Shown here piece after piece: positions 45,155 to 55,223 of a DNA stretch of 64,000 nt (positions within the stretch are counted from its first letter, which is position 1; the number at the start of each line of letters is the position of its first letter). The position numbers and the translations under genes were made by a program. The stretch lies in assembly GCF_003330725.1 (NCBI RefSeq), contig NZ_CP030840.1, positions 310,001-374,000 on the forward strand. Direction: 5' to 3'. The notes beneath the pieces are model-generated. The model made no database searches, had not been told where the DNA came from, and saw nothing but the letters and a program-made list of their open reading frames with translations. This DNA is from Acidisarcina polymorpha (GTDB lineage: Bacteria > Acidobacteriota > Terriglobia > Terriglobales > Acidobacteriaceae).

Positions 45155-47302
45155 TTATCGCGGAGCTGTACCAGGCTGTCCCTCCCGTATGAGCAGCAAT
45201 TTAGACTCTGCCGGTCGCAAGTCGATCGTTAGTACTCCATTCACGTTCTCAAGCTTAGCTTTCGAAGCCACATCCGTGACTGATACAGCGCTACGCGCCA
45301 GTTCCTGCGAGACCCGCTGCAGTGGAATACGAATCGTCTTAGAGTCCTTGTCGCTATAGTTAAACGCCGCCAAGTAAAACCCATCGGCGGATCGCCGCGT
45401 GAAGAGCGCGGCCGCCTCGTTTCCGGTGCCGCCTTCAACGGGTCGAAAAGCAATACTCTCCGAAGCGACGGCCAGGATGGCACGGTCGCTATAGACTGAC
45501 TTGGCCAGTGACTGCCCCTGCGGATCATCGGCAAGACGACTACTGTCGAGGATCATGCCTCCACTGATGACCGCGGAAAGAAGACGGCTCTTTCCTTCCG
45601 CGACACTGCGCGCTCCCAGGTCGGCCTTCTCGCCCAGCGCGACATGATCAGGATCAGCAATGTAGAGGTTCTTGTCTGTCCACCATCCATACGTAAGCGA
45701 ATTCAGCATGTACTCGGTAGACTGATCGCCGCCCCCGACGTGTCCCTTGCTATCGCAGGAGAGTCTCCGCGCGTGACCATAGCCTGACGGAAACAAGGGA
45801 GCGATCGACAGGCTTAGGAACATCTGGTTGGCGTTCTCAACAACGATCTGCTTCATGCCCTGGTTATAAGCCTGGATCCCCGTCTGGATGGAAGGATCGT
45901 AGTGAGCTCCTTCCAGGGCTCCATGAGAAAGAAAGTCGAGCTTAAGATATGCGAATCCCATCTGCTTGAATTTCGCAATAAAGTATGTGGTTCGCTGCTT
46001 GGTGCCGGGGTGCGAAGGATCGATGGGCCAGCCCCCATCCACCTTTGGGAGCAGGGATCCATCGGGCGCCTTCAGAAGAATGTCCCGATACCGATACATC
46101 ATGCCAGTGCCTTCGACATAGGCATCGAGATTGTCCGACCAATAGGCGAATGGCGTCCAATAAATTCCGGGTTCAAAGCGAAGACCACTCGTGCTGCGCA
46201 TGGCCTTCACGGTCGCGACCGCGTCTGCCAGCTGCACGGCGTCGAGCTTCGACCAGAAAGCGTCGAGGTTGATATAAGCGACTCCATTGCGCCCAAATCC
46301 CTCCGGAGCCAGAGAGTCGCGCACAAACGCAGCGGCTCCGAGGTAGCGCTGGTAGTCGATGTGTTCGGCGTAAGAAGCCCAACTGTTCCAGCCCATCGGC
46401 GCTCCTGCCGGCCACGTAAGGGGAGGATGGACGGAGGCGTTGGCTCTGCCATAGGCTTCCAGGCCATCGCGCCAGTCGGAGAACGAGCCGATGAAGATCC
46501 GCGGCGAATGCACCCGCTCGCCACTCACCAGGCCGTGGGGCAAAGTATCGTGCGTGTCGGTACGCACACCGGTCGGGGATGCGATGCCTCCATAGACATC
46601 GAGGCCGGTCAACTGGCCGCCGGCCGCGTGTACATCGATAGCCGTCTTCCACACATCGTGCGTCAAGGATCCAAGAACAATTCCATTGCGACTTGTATTG
46701 TCATCGATCGCGGTGACTTCCTCGCTCGAATAACGTTCGTCAGTCTTCATGGCCGCAACCAGGACGCTGTCGTAGCGAAACCACATATCGTTGTCGAACG
46801 GAACATGGAGAAAACGCATTGCGGCCTTTTCCCCTATGTGTACGCCGTTCTCCCTTACCACCACTGCGTCGAAGTGTCGGGTTCCTTTCCTTGCGGCTTC
46901 CGGTTCGAGCTCTGCCTCCACTGCAATCCAGGGATGGCCGTCATATAGCCAGATGTGCTGTAACAACGCCGGCGACGTAGCGGAGGAGCTACGAATCGTA
47001 TATTCGCGCTCGCCTGCACTGACAGTCATTCCCGGTATCAACTCGTGCGCACTGTAGGTCGTGCTTGACAGCGTTCGACCATCCGAAAGCTGCGCGGCAC
47101 TTGATATGCCAAGCAGCTTGTGACCGTCGCGCCAAAGCACGTCCATAGTTCCGGTTTGACGGTCGTACCGAACGGTGACGAGATCGTTTTCAAAGGACAG
47201 CGGCGTCTCAATCGCGCCGGGTCGCGCATGCGCTTGTGACATGAGAAAGATCGAAGCAGCAACGACGGCCAAAGTGCCGCGAGATAGGTCAGCGAGATAC
47301 AT
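45155..47302 (-). CDS. Exported clan-D alpha-galactosidase-like hydrolase
   Basis: About 715 residues. A signal peptide ([26 protein letters not shown]) leads to a beta-sandwich N-terminal domain and a barrel with [15 protein letters not shown], then [14 protein letters not shown], then [19 protein letters not shown], with the likely nucleophile Asp in KLDF. A C-terminal beta domain ends it. The GWNSW start places it with GH27/GH36-type enzymes; I do not commit to one family. A frame extends to 47464, but that part is the reverse strand of a GH95 remnant, so I start at ATG 47302 behind GCGGAG. It heads the hemicellulose operon. Confidence 0.88.
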   Translation of the reverse strand: MYLADLSRGTLAVVAASIFLMSQAHARPGAIETPLSFENDLVTVRYDRQTGTMDVLWRDGHKLLGISSAAQLSDGRTLSSTTYSAHELIPGMTVSAGEREYTIRSSSATSPALLQHIWLYDGHPWIAVEAELEPEAARKGTRHFDAVVVRENGVHIGEKAAMRFLHVPFDNDMWFRYDSVLVAAMKTDERYSSEEVTAIDDNTSRNGIVLGSLTHDVWKTAIDVHAAGGQLTGLDVYGGIASPTGVRTDTHDTLPHGLVSGERVHSPRIFIGSFSDWRDGLEAYGRANASVHPPLTWPAGAPMGWNSWASYAEHIDYQRYLGAAAFVRDSLAPEGFGRNGVAYINLDAFWSKLDAVQLADAVATVKAMRSTSGLRFEPGIYWTPFAYWSDNLDAYVEGTGMMYRYRDILLKAPDGSLLPKVDGGWPIDPSHPGTKQRTTYFIAKFKQMGFAYLKLDFLSHGALEGAHYDPSIQTGIQAYNQGMKQIVVENANQMFLSLSIAPLFPSGYGHARRLSCDSKGHVGGGDQSTEYMLNSLTYGWWTDKNLYIADPDHVALGEKADLGARSVAEGKSRLLSAVISGGMILDSSRLADDPQGQSLAKSVYSDRAILAVASESIAFRPVEGGTGNEAAALFTRRSADGFYLAAFNYSDKDSKTIRIPLQRVSQELARSAVSVTDVASKAKLENVNGVLTIDLRPAESKLLLIREGQPGTAPR

Positions 47303-47359
47303 ACGGGCTCCGCAACCATTCTTTCTTGAAGTAACGCACCTCAATATCTTCTCTCTGGA

Positions 47360-47655
47360 AGGCAAGACCGTTGCGGCGGGTCTAGCAAAAATGCTGCTGC
47401 AGTCGCAGGCTGGTGGGATCGAGCTTCTCCCTGCATTGCCGGACGCATGGCCCGAAGGCTTCATCCGAGGGCTCTGCGCACGGGGCTAGTGCGTGATCGA
47501 TATCGAATAGAAATACGGCGCATTGCTGGCCACCTCGAGGCGAAGCCAGCTCGGAGGCTCTACGCCGCTCCGCTATCCAAGACAGTGTGATTACGCTTCG
47601 CTTTGAGCCCGGCGAAACGATCCGCGTTCGTCAGAAGAGTTTTAAGCTTCATTAG
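47360..47655 (+). pseudogene. C-terminal remnant of a GH95 alpha-L-fucosidase
   Basis: The plus strand reads [36 protein letters not shown] then a stop, matching the conserved C-terminal stretch of GH95 enzymes (AGIAEMLLQS...LLPALP..W..G...GL.ARGG). In the same frame after the stop come VIDIE, another stop and LLATSRRSQLGGS. A frameshift then gives SVITLRFEPGETIRVRQ ending TAG at 47655. Only the last ~95 residues of an ~800-residue enzyme remain. The promoter of the alpha-galactosidase operon must lie in or beyond it. Confidence 0.75.
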
Positions 47656-47698
47656 TCGTTGGAGGATCTCACCGGCATAAGGCTGCATTTCCAACTCG

Positions 47699-49972
47699 TC
47701 AGCGCTGCCGGGCCAGCACCAGGGTGATGTCGTCCGGCTGCTCCTGGGTGCCGATCCAGCTTCGCAGCGCCTGCATGACCAGGTCGGAGATGGCCGACAG
47801 CGGCAGATGCCGGTTTCGGCTCACCACCTCGAGCAGACGCTCCTCGCCAAAGTCGCCAAACTCGTTTTCAGGCTCTGTGACTCCATCGCTGTATGCGATC
47901 ACGATGTCCCCGCTGGTCAAATGGATGGTCCCTTCGTCGTAGCTCATTCCATCCATCAGCCCGACGACGGTCCCGCCGCGATCCAGCCGGGTCACCGAAC
48001 GATCGCCGCGCAGCACCAGCGGCGGCAGCTGGCCGCCGTTTGAGTACGTCAGCCGGCTGCCCTTGCCTTCATAGTGGGCGAGAAATAAGGTCGCGTATTT
48101 CTCGGGTTGCGTGCTGCGATATAGATGCCGGTTCAGCAGCGCCAGCACCCTGCCGGGAGACTCGAACATCTCACCGCAGTTGATCTCCTGAACGCCGCTC
48201 TTCACCATCTGGAAGGACGGCGACAACATGGCATCAGTGCCGACAGTGATCAGTTCCTCGCTGGCAAACTGATAGGCGCGCACCGCCGAGTGCAGGGTCG
48301 CCATGAGCAGCGCAGCCGAGATTCCCTTGCCGCTGATGTCGCCTAGTGCCAGGCCAAGGGTGGAGGGTCCGAAAACCAGGAAGTCGTAGTAGTCGCCGCT
48401 CACACTCCTGGCAGGACGGCAGACGCCGTGCAAATCCAGCATGGACAGGGTTACATCCTGGCGCGGAAACAGGTTTGCTTGCACTTGCTGGGCAATTTCA
48501 AGCTCGCTCTGCAAGCGTTCCTTCTCCCGCTGCTCTTCAAGTAGTTCTTCAAGAGATGCGGTCATCTCATTGAACGATTTAGACAAAGCGGCGAGCTGAT
48601 CGTGACGTGTCACGATGATGCGATGGTGGAGATCCCCTTCATCGATTGCCTGGGTTGCGACGTACAGTTCATTGATCGAGTTCGTGATGGTGCGGTTCAA
48701 TCGGACCGCCATCACAAAGGCGATTAACTCCAAGAGGCCGAAAAAGGCGGCAATACTGATTAAAACGTCCTGGATGACCGTGGCCACCTGGAGCGATGTG
48801 ATGAAGAGCCGCTCGTAGAGCAGCGATGGCCGGGAATTTACATGGATAAACGATTCATGTTCTTTACCCGACGACCAAATGATGGCTTGCATCGGTGCCA
48901 CGAAGGAGACGGTCACATCGAAGAAGTGGGTCGGCTCGGGCAATGTGCCGCCAGTAACCGCACCGCCGTGCCGCTCTTCATCCCCGAGCGGCTTGCCGTT
49001 AACCCTGATTTCAGAGTTCCCGCTGTCCGGCCTGCCGAGGGCCATATGGACACCGCCGGGAGCCGGCGGAGCAGGCGGTGGCAGGTCCGCATGGGGAGCA
49101 ACTGCGCGGTTCTTCGCATCGCCTTCCACATGCGTGACTAGGTTTGGCTCGAGACCGCGATCATTCTCTTCTTCTGAATTCATGCCGGGAACGATGGTGA
49201 CCGTTCCCAGTCCGCTAGCGATCTGGTCGAGGTTTCCTTTCTCAAGCGGCAAGCTGGTCACCAGCACAATCTGGTGCGAACCAACTGTCTGGGTGTCCGC
49301 TGCCCGGAGAAAGACCCTTCCGTGACCCAGGACGAGGCCGCGGAAATGGTCTTTGAACCAGGGAGGAATGGAAGTCAGGCCAGGCGGCAAAGGGCGTGCA
49401 GTCGCGAGTGCCAATGGTTTGCCATCTTCAAATGCCGCTACTTCGAGCCCGACACGTCCCCGGTCGAAGGCGGAGTCATCGTCGAACTCCGGAAGAGTGA
49501 CGGCCTTTGTCTCCGGATGGGCTTCCAGTTCGCGAGCGACATGGACCGAGAAAGCGCGATTCTCCGCGGTGATGTGGGCCAACTCCCGGTTGATTTCTGA
49601 GGTCGCCGCAAAGGTCGCAAACTGTCCGGAAAAGGTGTACGTCGCGACCAACGCGAGAGTGCCGAACAACACTATGGGCGCCAGCCCCATCAGCAAGTAG
49701 GTGACTACCAGCCGATGGCTCACTTTCCACAAAACCCGGCGCATGACCCACCGCCAGAACAACGGGATCGAGCACACGATCAATGCCCAGAGCACGAGCA
49801 CACTCATGTCGGAAAAGGAGTGGCCCCAGTTGCCCGGGAGGAGCCTGCCAACCCCCAACAGCAGGTAGCTGATCAGCAGCCAGAAGGCGGTTCGGTGAAG
49901 CTTGGTCTGGGGTGGAACCCGGCCCAGCCGCCGGTAGACGCCGCTTTCGAATTTTCGTAGCAGACCGGGCAT
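47699..49972 (-). CDS. Membrane SpoIIE-type PP2C phosphatase with HAMP domain
   Basis: 757 residues. Three N-terminal hydrophobic helices lie in residues ~28-125. A periplasmic sensor region runs to about 395, with a Pro-rich stretch (LPPPAPPAPGG). Another helix (VLISIAAFFGLLELIAFVMAV) is followed by HAMP (RTITNSINELYVATQAIDEGDLHHRI), a coiled coil (LEELLEEQREKERLQSELEIAQQVQ) and the SpoIIE phosphatase domain with SGDYYDF, LALGDISGKGISAALLMA and YSDGVTEPEN. The metal-binding Asp residues of PP2C are present. It likely controls an anti-sigma or partner-switching pathway from a membrane signal. Confidence 0.92.
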   Translation of the reverse strand: MPGLLRKFESGVYRRLGRVPPQTKLHRTAFWLLISYLLLGVGRLLPGNWGHSFSDMSVLVLWALIVCSIPLFWRWVMRRVLWKVSHRLVVTYLLMGLAPIVLFGTLALVATYTFSGQFATFAATSEINRELAHITAENRAFSVHVARELEAHPETKAVTLPEFDDDSAFDRGRVGLEVAAFEDGKPLALATARPLPPGLTSIPPWFKDHFRGLVLGHGRVFLRAADTQTVGSHQIVLVTSLPLEKGNLDQIASGLGTVTIVPGMNSEEENDRGLEPNLVTHVEGDAKNRAVAPHADLPPPAPPAPGGVHMALGRPDSGNSEIRVNGKPLGDEERHGGAVTGGTLPEPTHFFDVTVSFVAPMQAIIWSSGKEHESFIHVNSRPSLLYERLFITSLQVATVIQDVLISIAAFFGLLELIAFVMAVRLNRTITNSINELYVATQAIDEGDLHHRIIVTRHDQLAALSKSFNEMTASLEELLEEQREKERLQSELEIAQQVQANLFPRQDVTLSMLDLHGVCRPARSVSGDYYDFLVFGPSTLGLALGDISGKGISAALLMATLHSAVRAYQFASEELITVGTDAMLSPSFQMVKSGVQEINCGEMFESPGRVLALLNRHLYRSTQPEKYATLFLAHYEGKGSRLTYSNGGQLPPLVLRGDRSVTRLDRGGTVVGLMDGMSYDEGTIHLTSGDIVIAYSDGVTEPENEFGDFGEERLLEVVSRNRHLPLSAISDLVMQALRSWIGTQEQPDDITLVLARQR

Positions 49973-50150
49973 GTAGACCTGAGTTTAGCTCAGAAGTAAG
50001 AGTGGCGTGATATGCCGAAGATTGGTTCTGCAGGCCTGTTCCATGAGGAAAGGACGTGCCAACTTCGATTCTTCGCATGGCGCCAGCTGTACTTCTGCGC
50101 GGGACGATTTTCTCTTCGCGGTTTTGGGTGGAGGGAGCGCGAGTGCTAAA

Positions 50151-51002
50151 TCACGGCTTGGCATCGGCTTCGATATCTGCCTGATGCACCAGTTTGAGGG
50201 TGTAGCGCGTCGCCGAGTAATGGGCTCCCGCCAGCAGCAACATGCCGGTGAGAAAGGCCCACAGCATCAGCCCGACTGAGGTCGCGAAGGGACCATAAAC
50301 TGCCTTGAAATCCAGCCACGGAAGCGCTCCTACATAGAGAATCTTGGCCACCTCCCACCCTAAACCGGTGATCAGGGCGCTGGGCAAGACCGCCTGCCAC
50401 GGCAGCCGCCGATTGGGCAGGATCCAATAAATCAGGAAGAACAAGGTCACGCTGAGAAATGCGGCCGACAGCTGGAGCAGCCACTGCGCTATAAATCGGA
50501 AGACGAAGTTGTCGACATGACCGAAGAAGATGAATCTGAGCAGCGAATGCTGAAAAGCGGTCACCGCGACAGAGCCCAGAACAAGTGCGCAGACGCTCGC
50601 TGCCAGCCCGGTGGATACCAGCTGGTTCATCAGATAGGATCGATTTTTGGTCACGCCCCAGACTTGATTGAGCGCTACCTCCAGGGGCAAAAAGATCCCG
50701 CTCGAGGAGATCAGCAACATGATGACCGCGGCGACCCTCACTCCGCTGTGAGCGTTGGCCACCAGACTCATGTTCTTTACGACGAAGTCCTGCCCGGTAG
50801 GTAGAAAATAGCGCACCATGTTGCCGATGACATCTTCCATCGAACGTGAGTGGAAGATACGGCGCGCTACGGTATACATCATGACAATAAAGGGAAATAG
50901 CGACAGAATCGCGTTCGCGGCAACGCTGAACGCATAGGTATGAACTTCGGTCTGGCTAAGGTATTTGGCGAGCGAGACAAGCTGGGTCCCGATCTCCTCC
51001 AA
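50151..51002 (-). CDS. YihY/BrkB family membrane protein
   Basis: 283 residues with six membrane helices. The fold marks are AFSVAANAILSLFPFIVMM, then VMLLISSSGIFLPLEVALNQVWGV, then PNRRLPWQAVLPSALITGLGWEVAK, then FKAVYGPFATSVGLMLWAFLTGMLLLAGA. The role is unknown; despite the old RNase BN name the family is not a nuclease. The only start in this frame is TTG at 51002, after which come MEEIGTQL residues. The stretch before it is open but has no ATG, GTG or TTG. Confidence 0.88.
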   Translation of the reverse strand: MEEIGTQLVSLAKYLSQTEVHTYAFSVAANAILSLFPFIVMMYTVARRIFHSRSMEDVIGNMVRYFLPTGQDFVVKNMSLVANAHSGVRVAAVIMLLISSSGIFLPLEVALNQVWGVTKNRSYLMNQLVSTGLAASVCALVLGSVAVTAFQHSLLRFIFFGHVDNFVFRFIAQWLLQLSAAFLSVTLFFLIYWILPNRRLPWQAVLPSALITGLGWEVAKILYVGALPWLDFKAVYGPFATSVGLMLWAFLTGMLLLAGAHYSATRYTLKLVHQADIEADAKP

Positions 51003-51179
51003 GGAGATTCTTGCCCTCGGTTGATTCGCAGGACGACGAGCGGCGTTGGCTGCTTGCTCGGCCGGTTCGCGATGCTCCGGTATGGCTGGCTTGATGGAGA
51101 AAATCGAGGTGGGCTCCGTGTGGCGATGCTATCAGTCCGAACAGGGCCACTCAATTTGAGTTCACTATGATCGCAGTGC

Positions 51180-51433
51180 ATAGGGCCGAACGGCCTCTGC
51201 CGCCTTCAAATTTTTCTTGCGTTTGCAACTCTTTCCTGTCATAAAAAATAAGTACCCAACTTAAAGGTACGGAAGTAAGTCTCGGAAGGCCGCTCTTTTA
51301 GATGTATTGGTATCACCGATTCGAGAATGGGACTGTTTCTCTGAGCTGCCATCGCGTCGCGCCTGCGCCGCCGGCGGCTTGTGTGTTTTCAGGAGCATTC
51401 TGGATCTAAACAGGAAGTCACAAGGAGTTAAGG
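51180..51433 (+). promoter_or_regulatory. Leader of the cold-shock gene
   Basis: About 250 bp between divergent genes. It must hold the promoters of the cold-shock and YihY-family genes. A self-complementary GCCGCCGGCGGC is followed by TTGTGTGTTTT near 51370-51392. Cold-shock genes often have long structured leaders, so this hairpin may matter, but no known RNA thermometer shape is evident. Confidence 0.35.
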
Positions 51434-51643
51434 ATGAGGGAGCACGGCGTCGTCAAGTGGTTCAATGGTGCCAAGGGCTATGGGTTCATTCAGCGTTCAA
51501 CCGGGGAAGATGTGTTCGTTCATTTTTCGGCCATTCAGGAAGACGGGTACAAGAGTCTGAATGAGGGAGAGGCAGTCGAATTCGAATGCCAGCAGGGGCC
51601 CAAGGGACTTAACGCCGCGAATGTTCATCGAAATCGTGCTTAG
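51434..51643 (+). CDS. Cold-shock protein, CspA family
   Basis: 69 residues, one OB-fold. RNP1 is KGYGFIQR and RNP2 is VFVHFSAI. The N-terminus [11 protein letters not shown] is standard. CAAGGAG precedes the ATG. It binds single-stranded RNA and DNA as an RNA chaperone. It is the first of two cold-shock genes in the window; the other is at 63139. Confidence 0.95.
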   Translation: MREHGVVKWFNGAKGYGFIQRSTGEDVFVHFSAIQEDGYKSLNEGEAVEFECQQGPKGLNAANVHRNRA

Positions 51644-51785
51644 AGCTTTACCCGACATCCAGAGCAGCAGTCCAGGTGGATGCATTTGCCGGAGAACAGC
51701 TCTATAGGCATTTTCCTCGGAGGAAAACGGCCGCCGAGTTCGGTTCTTTGCATTCAATAGCTGTACTTCTGATCAAGCTCTCCGC

Positions 51786-52922
51786 TTAAAGGCCATCGGT
51801 TGATGGTTGACTCTCGATCTGGGTGATGGCCCAGGCCGCCGTCGCCGCCAGGACGGTGTCTGCTGCCTGGGACCACTCTTGCAGCTTCGGAAGAAAGCTC
51901 CGCAGCCGCGAATTACCCATCGCGATCGCCACATTGCGTCGCAAGCCCGAAAGCTTAGTGCGGGTAACCGGCGAGCCGTGGAAGAGATTTGCGAAGCCCG
52001 ATTCGTCGATTGCCGCGAGCCAGTCGAGCGCCGGATTCACCAAGTCGGCGCGCGTGGATAACTCAACATCCCGACCGAGCGGGGCCCTCCGGTTCCATGG
52101 GCAGACGTCCTGGCAGATATCGCAGCCAAAGATTTGCCGTCCTATCTGGGCGCGTAACTGCTCCGGTATCTCCCCCCTCTTTTCGATCGTGAGGTAAGAG
52201 ATGCAGAGGCTCGCGTCCATGCGGTAAGCGTCGGTGAGCGCGCCTGTCGGGCATGCCTCGATACAGCGGCGACAACTGCCGCAGCGATCCTCCGGGACGG
52301 CAGCGATCGATGCCGGGCTCACCTCGATCGAGGTTGCGATCACTCCGAGGAATAACCATGACCCTAACTGCTCGTTCAGGATGCACGTGTTCTTTCCAAT
52401 CCAGCCTATGCCTGCATATTTGGCATAGATCCTCTCCACGATGGGTCCTGTATCCACGTAACAGCGGGATTGAAAGTCTCCGTACAGATCTTTGAGTTTC
52501 GTCTCCATCGATCGCAGCCGGTGTAAGAGCACCTTGTGATAGTCCGAAGGCCGCACCTGGCCGTCGCCGGAAGGCTTCCCGGTCCAGGCGTAGCGGGCGA
52601 TCCACCCTCGGCTTGAAGGGGCAGGTTCGGTCGAATTGGGTGCGCCGGAGTTATAGTTGGCCGCGCAGACAATCACCGAACGCGCCCAGGGCAGGGCGAC
52701 TCGAAGCGAAGACCGAAGCAGTCGTCCGGCCTCGTCGCGGCGCTTGAGATACTCCATCTCCCCGGCGCGGCCCGAAGCCAGCCATGGCTCGACGTTTTGC
52801 AACTCCGCGTAGTCTTCGGGCGAAGCTGGATCGGGAACCGCAGCAATGCCGGTCGCCGCGAAACCAGCCTCCTGAGCGAGTTCAGCGACCAGGTCCGACA
52901 GGGAGGCGGCAGGATTCATCAA
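51786..52922 (-). CDS. queG: Epoxyqueuosine reductase
   Basis: 378 residues. The protein reduces epoxyqueuosine in tRNA to queuosine, the last biosynthetic step, using cobalamin and two 4Fe-4S clusters. Visible are LVAELAQEAGFAATGIA, the DTGPIVERIYAKYAGIGWIGKNT segment and the ferredoxin motifs CGSCRRCIEACPTGAL and CDICQDVCPWNR. The length and motif order are normal. It follows GH130 by nine bases, in a run DHH, GH130, queG. Confidence 0.95.
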   Translation of the reverse strand: MMNPAASLSDLVAELAQEAGFAATGIAAVPDPASPEDYAELQNVEPWLASGRAGEMEYLKRRDEAGRLLRSSLRVALPWARSVIVCAANYNSGAPNSTEPAPSSRGWIARYAWTGKPSGDGQVRPSDYHKVLLHRLRSMETKLKDLYGDFQSRCYVDTGPIVERIYAKYAGIGWIGKNTCILNEQLGSWLFLGVIATSIEVSPASIAAVPEDRCGSCRRCIEACPTGALTDAYRMDASLCISYLTIEKRGEIPEQLRAQIGRQIFGCDICQDVCPWNRRAPLGRDVELSTRADLVNPALDWLAAIDESGFANLFHGSPVTRTKLSGLRRNVAIAMGNSRLRSFLPKLQEWSQAADTVLAATAAWAITQIESQPSTDGL

Positions 52923-52931
52923 CCATTTGCC

Positions 52932-54074
52932 TCACTCTCGCGAAGCGTCATCTACGGCGACGCCAACCAGTGAATCCGCGCAACCATAATAGAGAAACCA
53001 TTTCCCTTTAAAACAGACTAGACCCTCCGCAAAAGTGGTTCCCGCCGCGTATTGTCCGGTTTTTTCATACGCCATCTCCGGGAAGAAGAAGGGCCTCTCG
53101 CTTCGCTCCAGCAGCTTCGTCGGATCGGCTGCGGAAAACAACGCCTCTCCCGCTGCATAGGCGTTCGGTCCTAAATTTGGGTCGCCGTTCTCTGGAGCAT
53201 TTTTGCCGTTATAGATCACGACGATGCCGCGTTTGGTAAGCACCGGTGGCGGCCCAGTCTCGGGAAAGCTGCTGTCGAAATGTCCAGGACGTGCGGACAG
53301 CAAATCCTTCGGCTGTGCTGCGCCATCTTCGACCGGGGCCCAATGAATCAAGTCTTCTGAAGTCGCTAAATGGACATGGATCTCGCCCCAGTACATCCAA
53401 TATTTGCCGTGAATCTTCGCGGCGATCAATCGTCCACTTTGAAGGCTGGTGACGATCCCCGCTGACTTGTACATCAGCCCAGCATATTTGCCGGTGTTTC
53501 CAAAGGCTGGACCATGCTTGGTCCAGGCGACGAGGTCTTTGGAAGTCGCGATACCGACCGAGTAGGTCTTACGATTCCATTGCGTGTAGGTGAGCACGTA
53601 AGTCCCGTCCTCGCCTTCGACGAGCCGCGGATCTTCGACGCCGCCGGGCCATTCGCGGTCTTTTTGAGCGTCTACTGCCGGATAAAAGACGGGTGTTTTC
53701 TGCGGTGAGAAATGGACGCCGTCATCGCTGACCGCCAGACCCAGGCGCGAGGTATGCATGCCGATCTGCATGGCGCCGCTGTCGTCTTCGGCGCGGTATA
53801 AGACATAGACTTTGCCGTCGCGAACGATCGCCGCAGGATTGAAGGTATGCAGCGCCTCCCAGGTAACTGGGGTCTGCAGGATTGGATCCTGAAAGATGGC
53901 GCGTTTGTCTGGAGTGATGACCGGGTTGCCACTCGCCGGCCGCACGAATGGCGCAATCTGCCAGCCGCGGTCTTCGGCCATCGCCGGCATCGCAACGCCG
54001 ATAGCAGCAATCGCAGCCACGATTGCCCCAAGCAGGAGGCGCTTGCAGGCAGGCACGCGGACCAGGATTTTCAT
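52932..54074 (-). CDS. Exported GH130 mannoside phosphorylase/hydrolase family protein
   Basis: 380 residues. A signal peptide (VPACKRLLLGAIVAAIAAIGVAMPAMA) is followed by the five-bladed propeller of GH130: NPVITPDK, FNPAAIVRDGKVYVLYRAEDDSG, GGVEDPRLVEGEDGTYVLTYTQW, IATSKDLVAWTKHGP and TFAEGLVCFKGKWFLYYGCADSLVGVA. An exported protein is more likely a beta-mannosidase than a phosphorylase, since phosphate is limiting outside. I start at ATG 54074, which sits one base after the DHH stop; a longer frame to 54221 overlaps that gene. Confidence 0.88.
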   Translation of the reverse strand: MKILVRVPACKRLLLGAIVAAIAAIGVAMPAMAEDRGWQIAPFVRPASGNPVITPDKRAIFQDPILQTPVTWEALHTFNPAAIVRDGKVYVLYRAEDDSGAMQIGMHTSRLGLAVSDDGVHFSPQKTPVFYPAVDAQKDREWPGGVEDPRLVEGEDGTYVLTYTQWNRKTYSVGIATSKDLVAWTKHGPAFGNTGKYAGLMYKSAGIVTSLQSGRLIAAKIHGKYWMYWGEIHVHLATSEDLIHWAPVEDGAAQPKDLLSARPGHFDSSFPETGPPPVLTKRGIVVIYNGKNAPENGDPNLGPNAYAAGEALFSAADPTKLLERSERPFFFPEMAYEKTGQYAAGTTFAEGLVCFKGKWFLYYGCADSLVGVAVDDASRE

Positions 54075-54075
54075 C

Positions 54076-55116
54076 TTAGGCCAGATTTTGAGCGGCCAGC
54101 GGATTGTGAGCGCGGAGCTCAGCAACGATCTCGGCAGCGGCCTCGCGCGCGCGCTGCTCCTGATCTGGCGGAAAGGAGATCGCTCCCACCCGCGCATGCC
54201 CGCCGCCGCCATAGCGTTCACAGATGGAAGCGAGATTCAACAGGTAGGCGGGATCAGCCTTCGTCCAGGGATTCGATCCGACCGAGACCTTGGTGCGAAA
54301 GCTCGACTTCGAGAGCCCAACGGAATAGGTCGCATGCGGGTGCAGGTAATAGGGGATGAACTTGTTGTATCCCTCTAAGGGCCGGTCTGCGATGTCAAAG
54401 AAGATGGTTCCGGCGTTCTCTTCCGAACGCTCGCGGATCAAGGCAATTGCCTCCCGATGGCGCTCGAGCAGGGGCGGAAGCTGACTTGCTACAAAAGGCT
54501 CCCTTAGGACCTGATCAAGCGATTCTGTGGTCAGCAAAGGAATCATTCGTGGAATGAATTCCGGATCCTGACTGGATTCGATGATCAAGGTCAGCTTCAT
54601 AGCCGGCGAAGCCATTTCGACCGCCGCCTCCGCACTCTCATAGAGCGCGCCGTCGACGATGTCGGCCCAATAGATGAGATCGGCTACCGGAGCGACGTCG
54701 AAGCCGAAGCGCGTCTGCGCGATGTGCGCGATGAAGCTGGTGCAGGAGGTGTACTTGGGATCGTAAAATCGCCGATCGGTGAAGCTGCCGTCGGCCAGTC
54801 CGCGCAAATACTGGGCATGGTCCTCGGGAGTGAGAAATGCGCTCAGATGGTGGTCGAACCACCAGGTCAGCCGCGGCGATGTTGAGTATTTGAAATCGAC
54901 GATGGCATTTTCCTGATCGCCGAAGTCATCATCCTGAAAGAGCGCGCCCGCGCGGTGCACCAGCCCGTGATATTCATACTGCGCCTCGGGCTGAATGCAT
55001 TGCTGATGAAAACGGGTAAACAGCGAGGCCGAGCAGGCTCCGTCGAAGCAACGATCATGATATAAGACGCGAACCTTCAACCCCGAATCCCCATTCCCCG
55101 GCACACGGACGGACAA
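54076..55116 (-). CDS. DHH-family phosphoesterase-like protein
   Basis: 346 residues. It has the N-terminal LYHDRCFDGACSASLFTRF motif near residue 19, AIVDFKYS, WWFDHHLSAF (the DHH triad) and, at the C-terminus, the DHHA1-type GGGGHARVGAISF. These enzymes cleave phosphodiester or nucleotide substrates such as nanoRNA or cyclic dinucleotides; the target here is unknown. Its stop lies next to the GH130 start. Confidence 0.88.
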   Translation of the reverse strand: MSVRVPGNGDSGLKVRVLYHDRCFDGACSASLFTRFHQQCIQPEAQYEYHGLVHRAGALFQDDDFGDQENAIVDFKYSTSPRLTWWFDHHLSAFLTPEDHAQYLRGLADGSFTDRRFYDPKYTSCTSFIAHIAQTRFGFDVAPVADLIYWADIVDGALYESAEAAVEMASPAMKLTLIIESSQDPEFIPRMIPLLTTESLDQVLREPFVASQLPPLLERHREAIALIRERSEENAGTIFFDIADRPLEGYNKFIPYYLHPHATYSVGLSKSSFRTKVSVGSNPWTKADPAYLLNLASICERYGGGGHARVGAISFPPDQEQRAREAAAEIVAELRAHNPLAAQNLA

Positions 55117-55223
55117 GCCCCCGACGCCAGAGTTCCTATAACGAATTCTCTAGGATTGCTGGGAAGCCGCCGCCTGTCAAGTGAGGCAGGGAGCTTCTAT
55201 AGGAGACACATGGGAATTTTCGC

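Noticed and set aside
47303-47464. 54-residue N-terminal extension of the alpha-galactosidase
   Set aside because: That part is the reverse strand of GH95 coding sequence and lacks export features, while ATG 47302 begins a clean signal peptide.
54075-54221. 49-residue extension of the GH130 gene
   Set aside because: It overlaps the DHH gene in another frame. The signal peptide starts at 54074.
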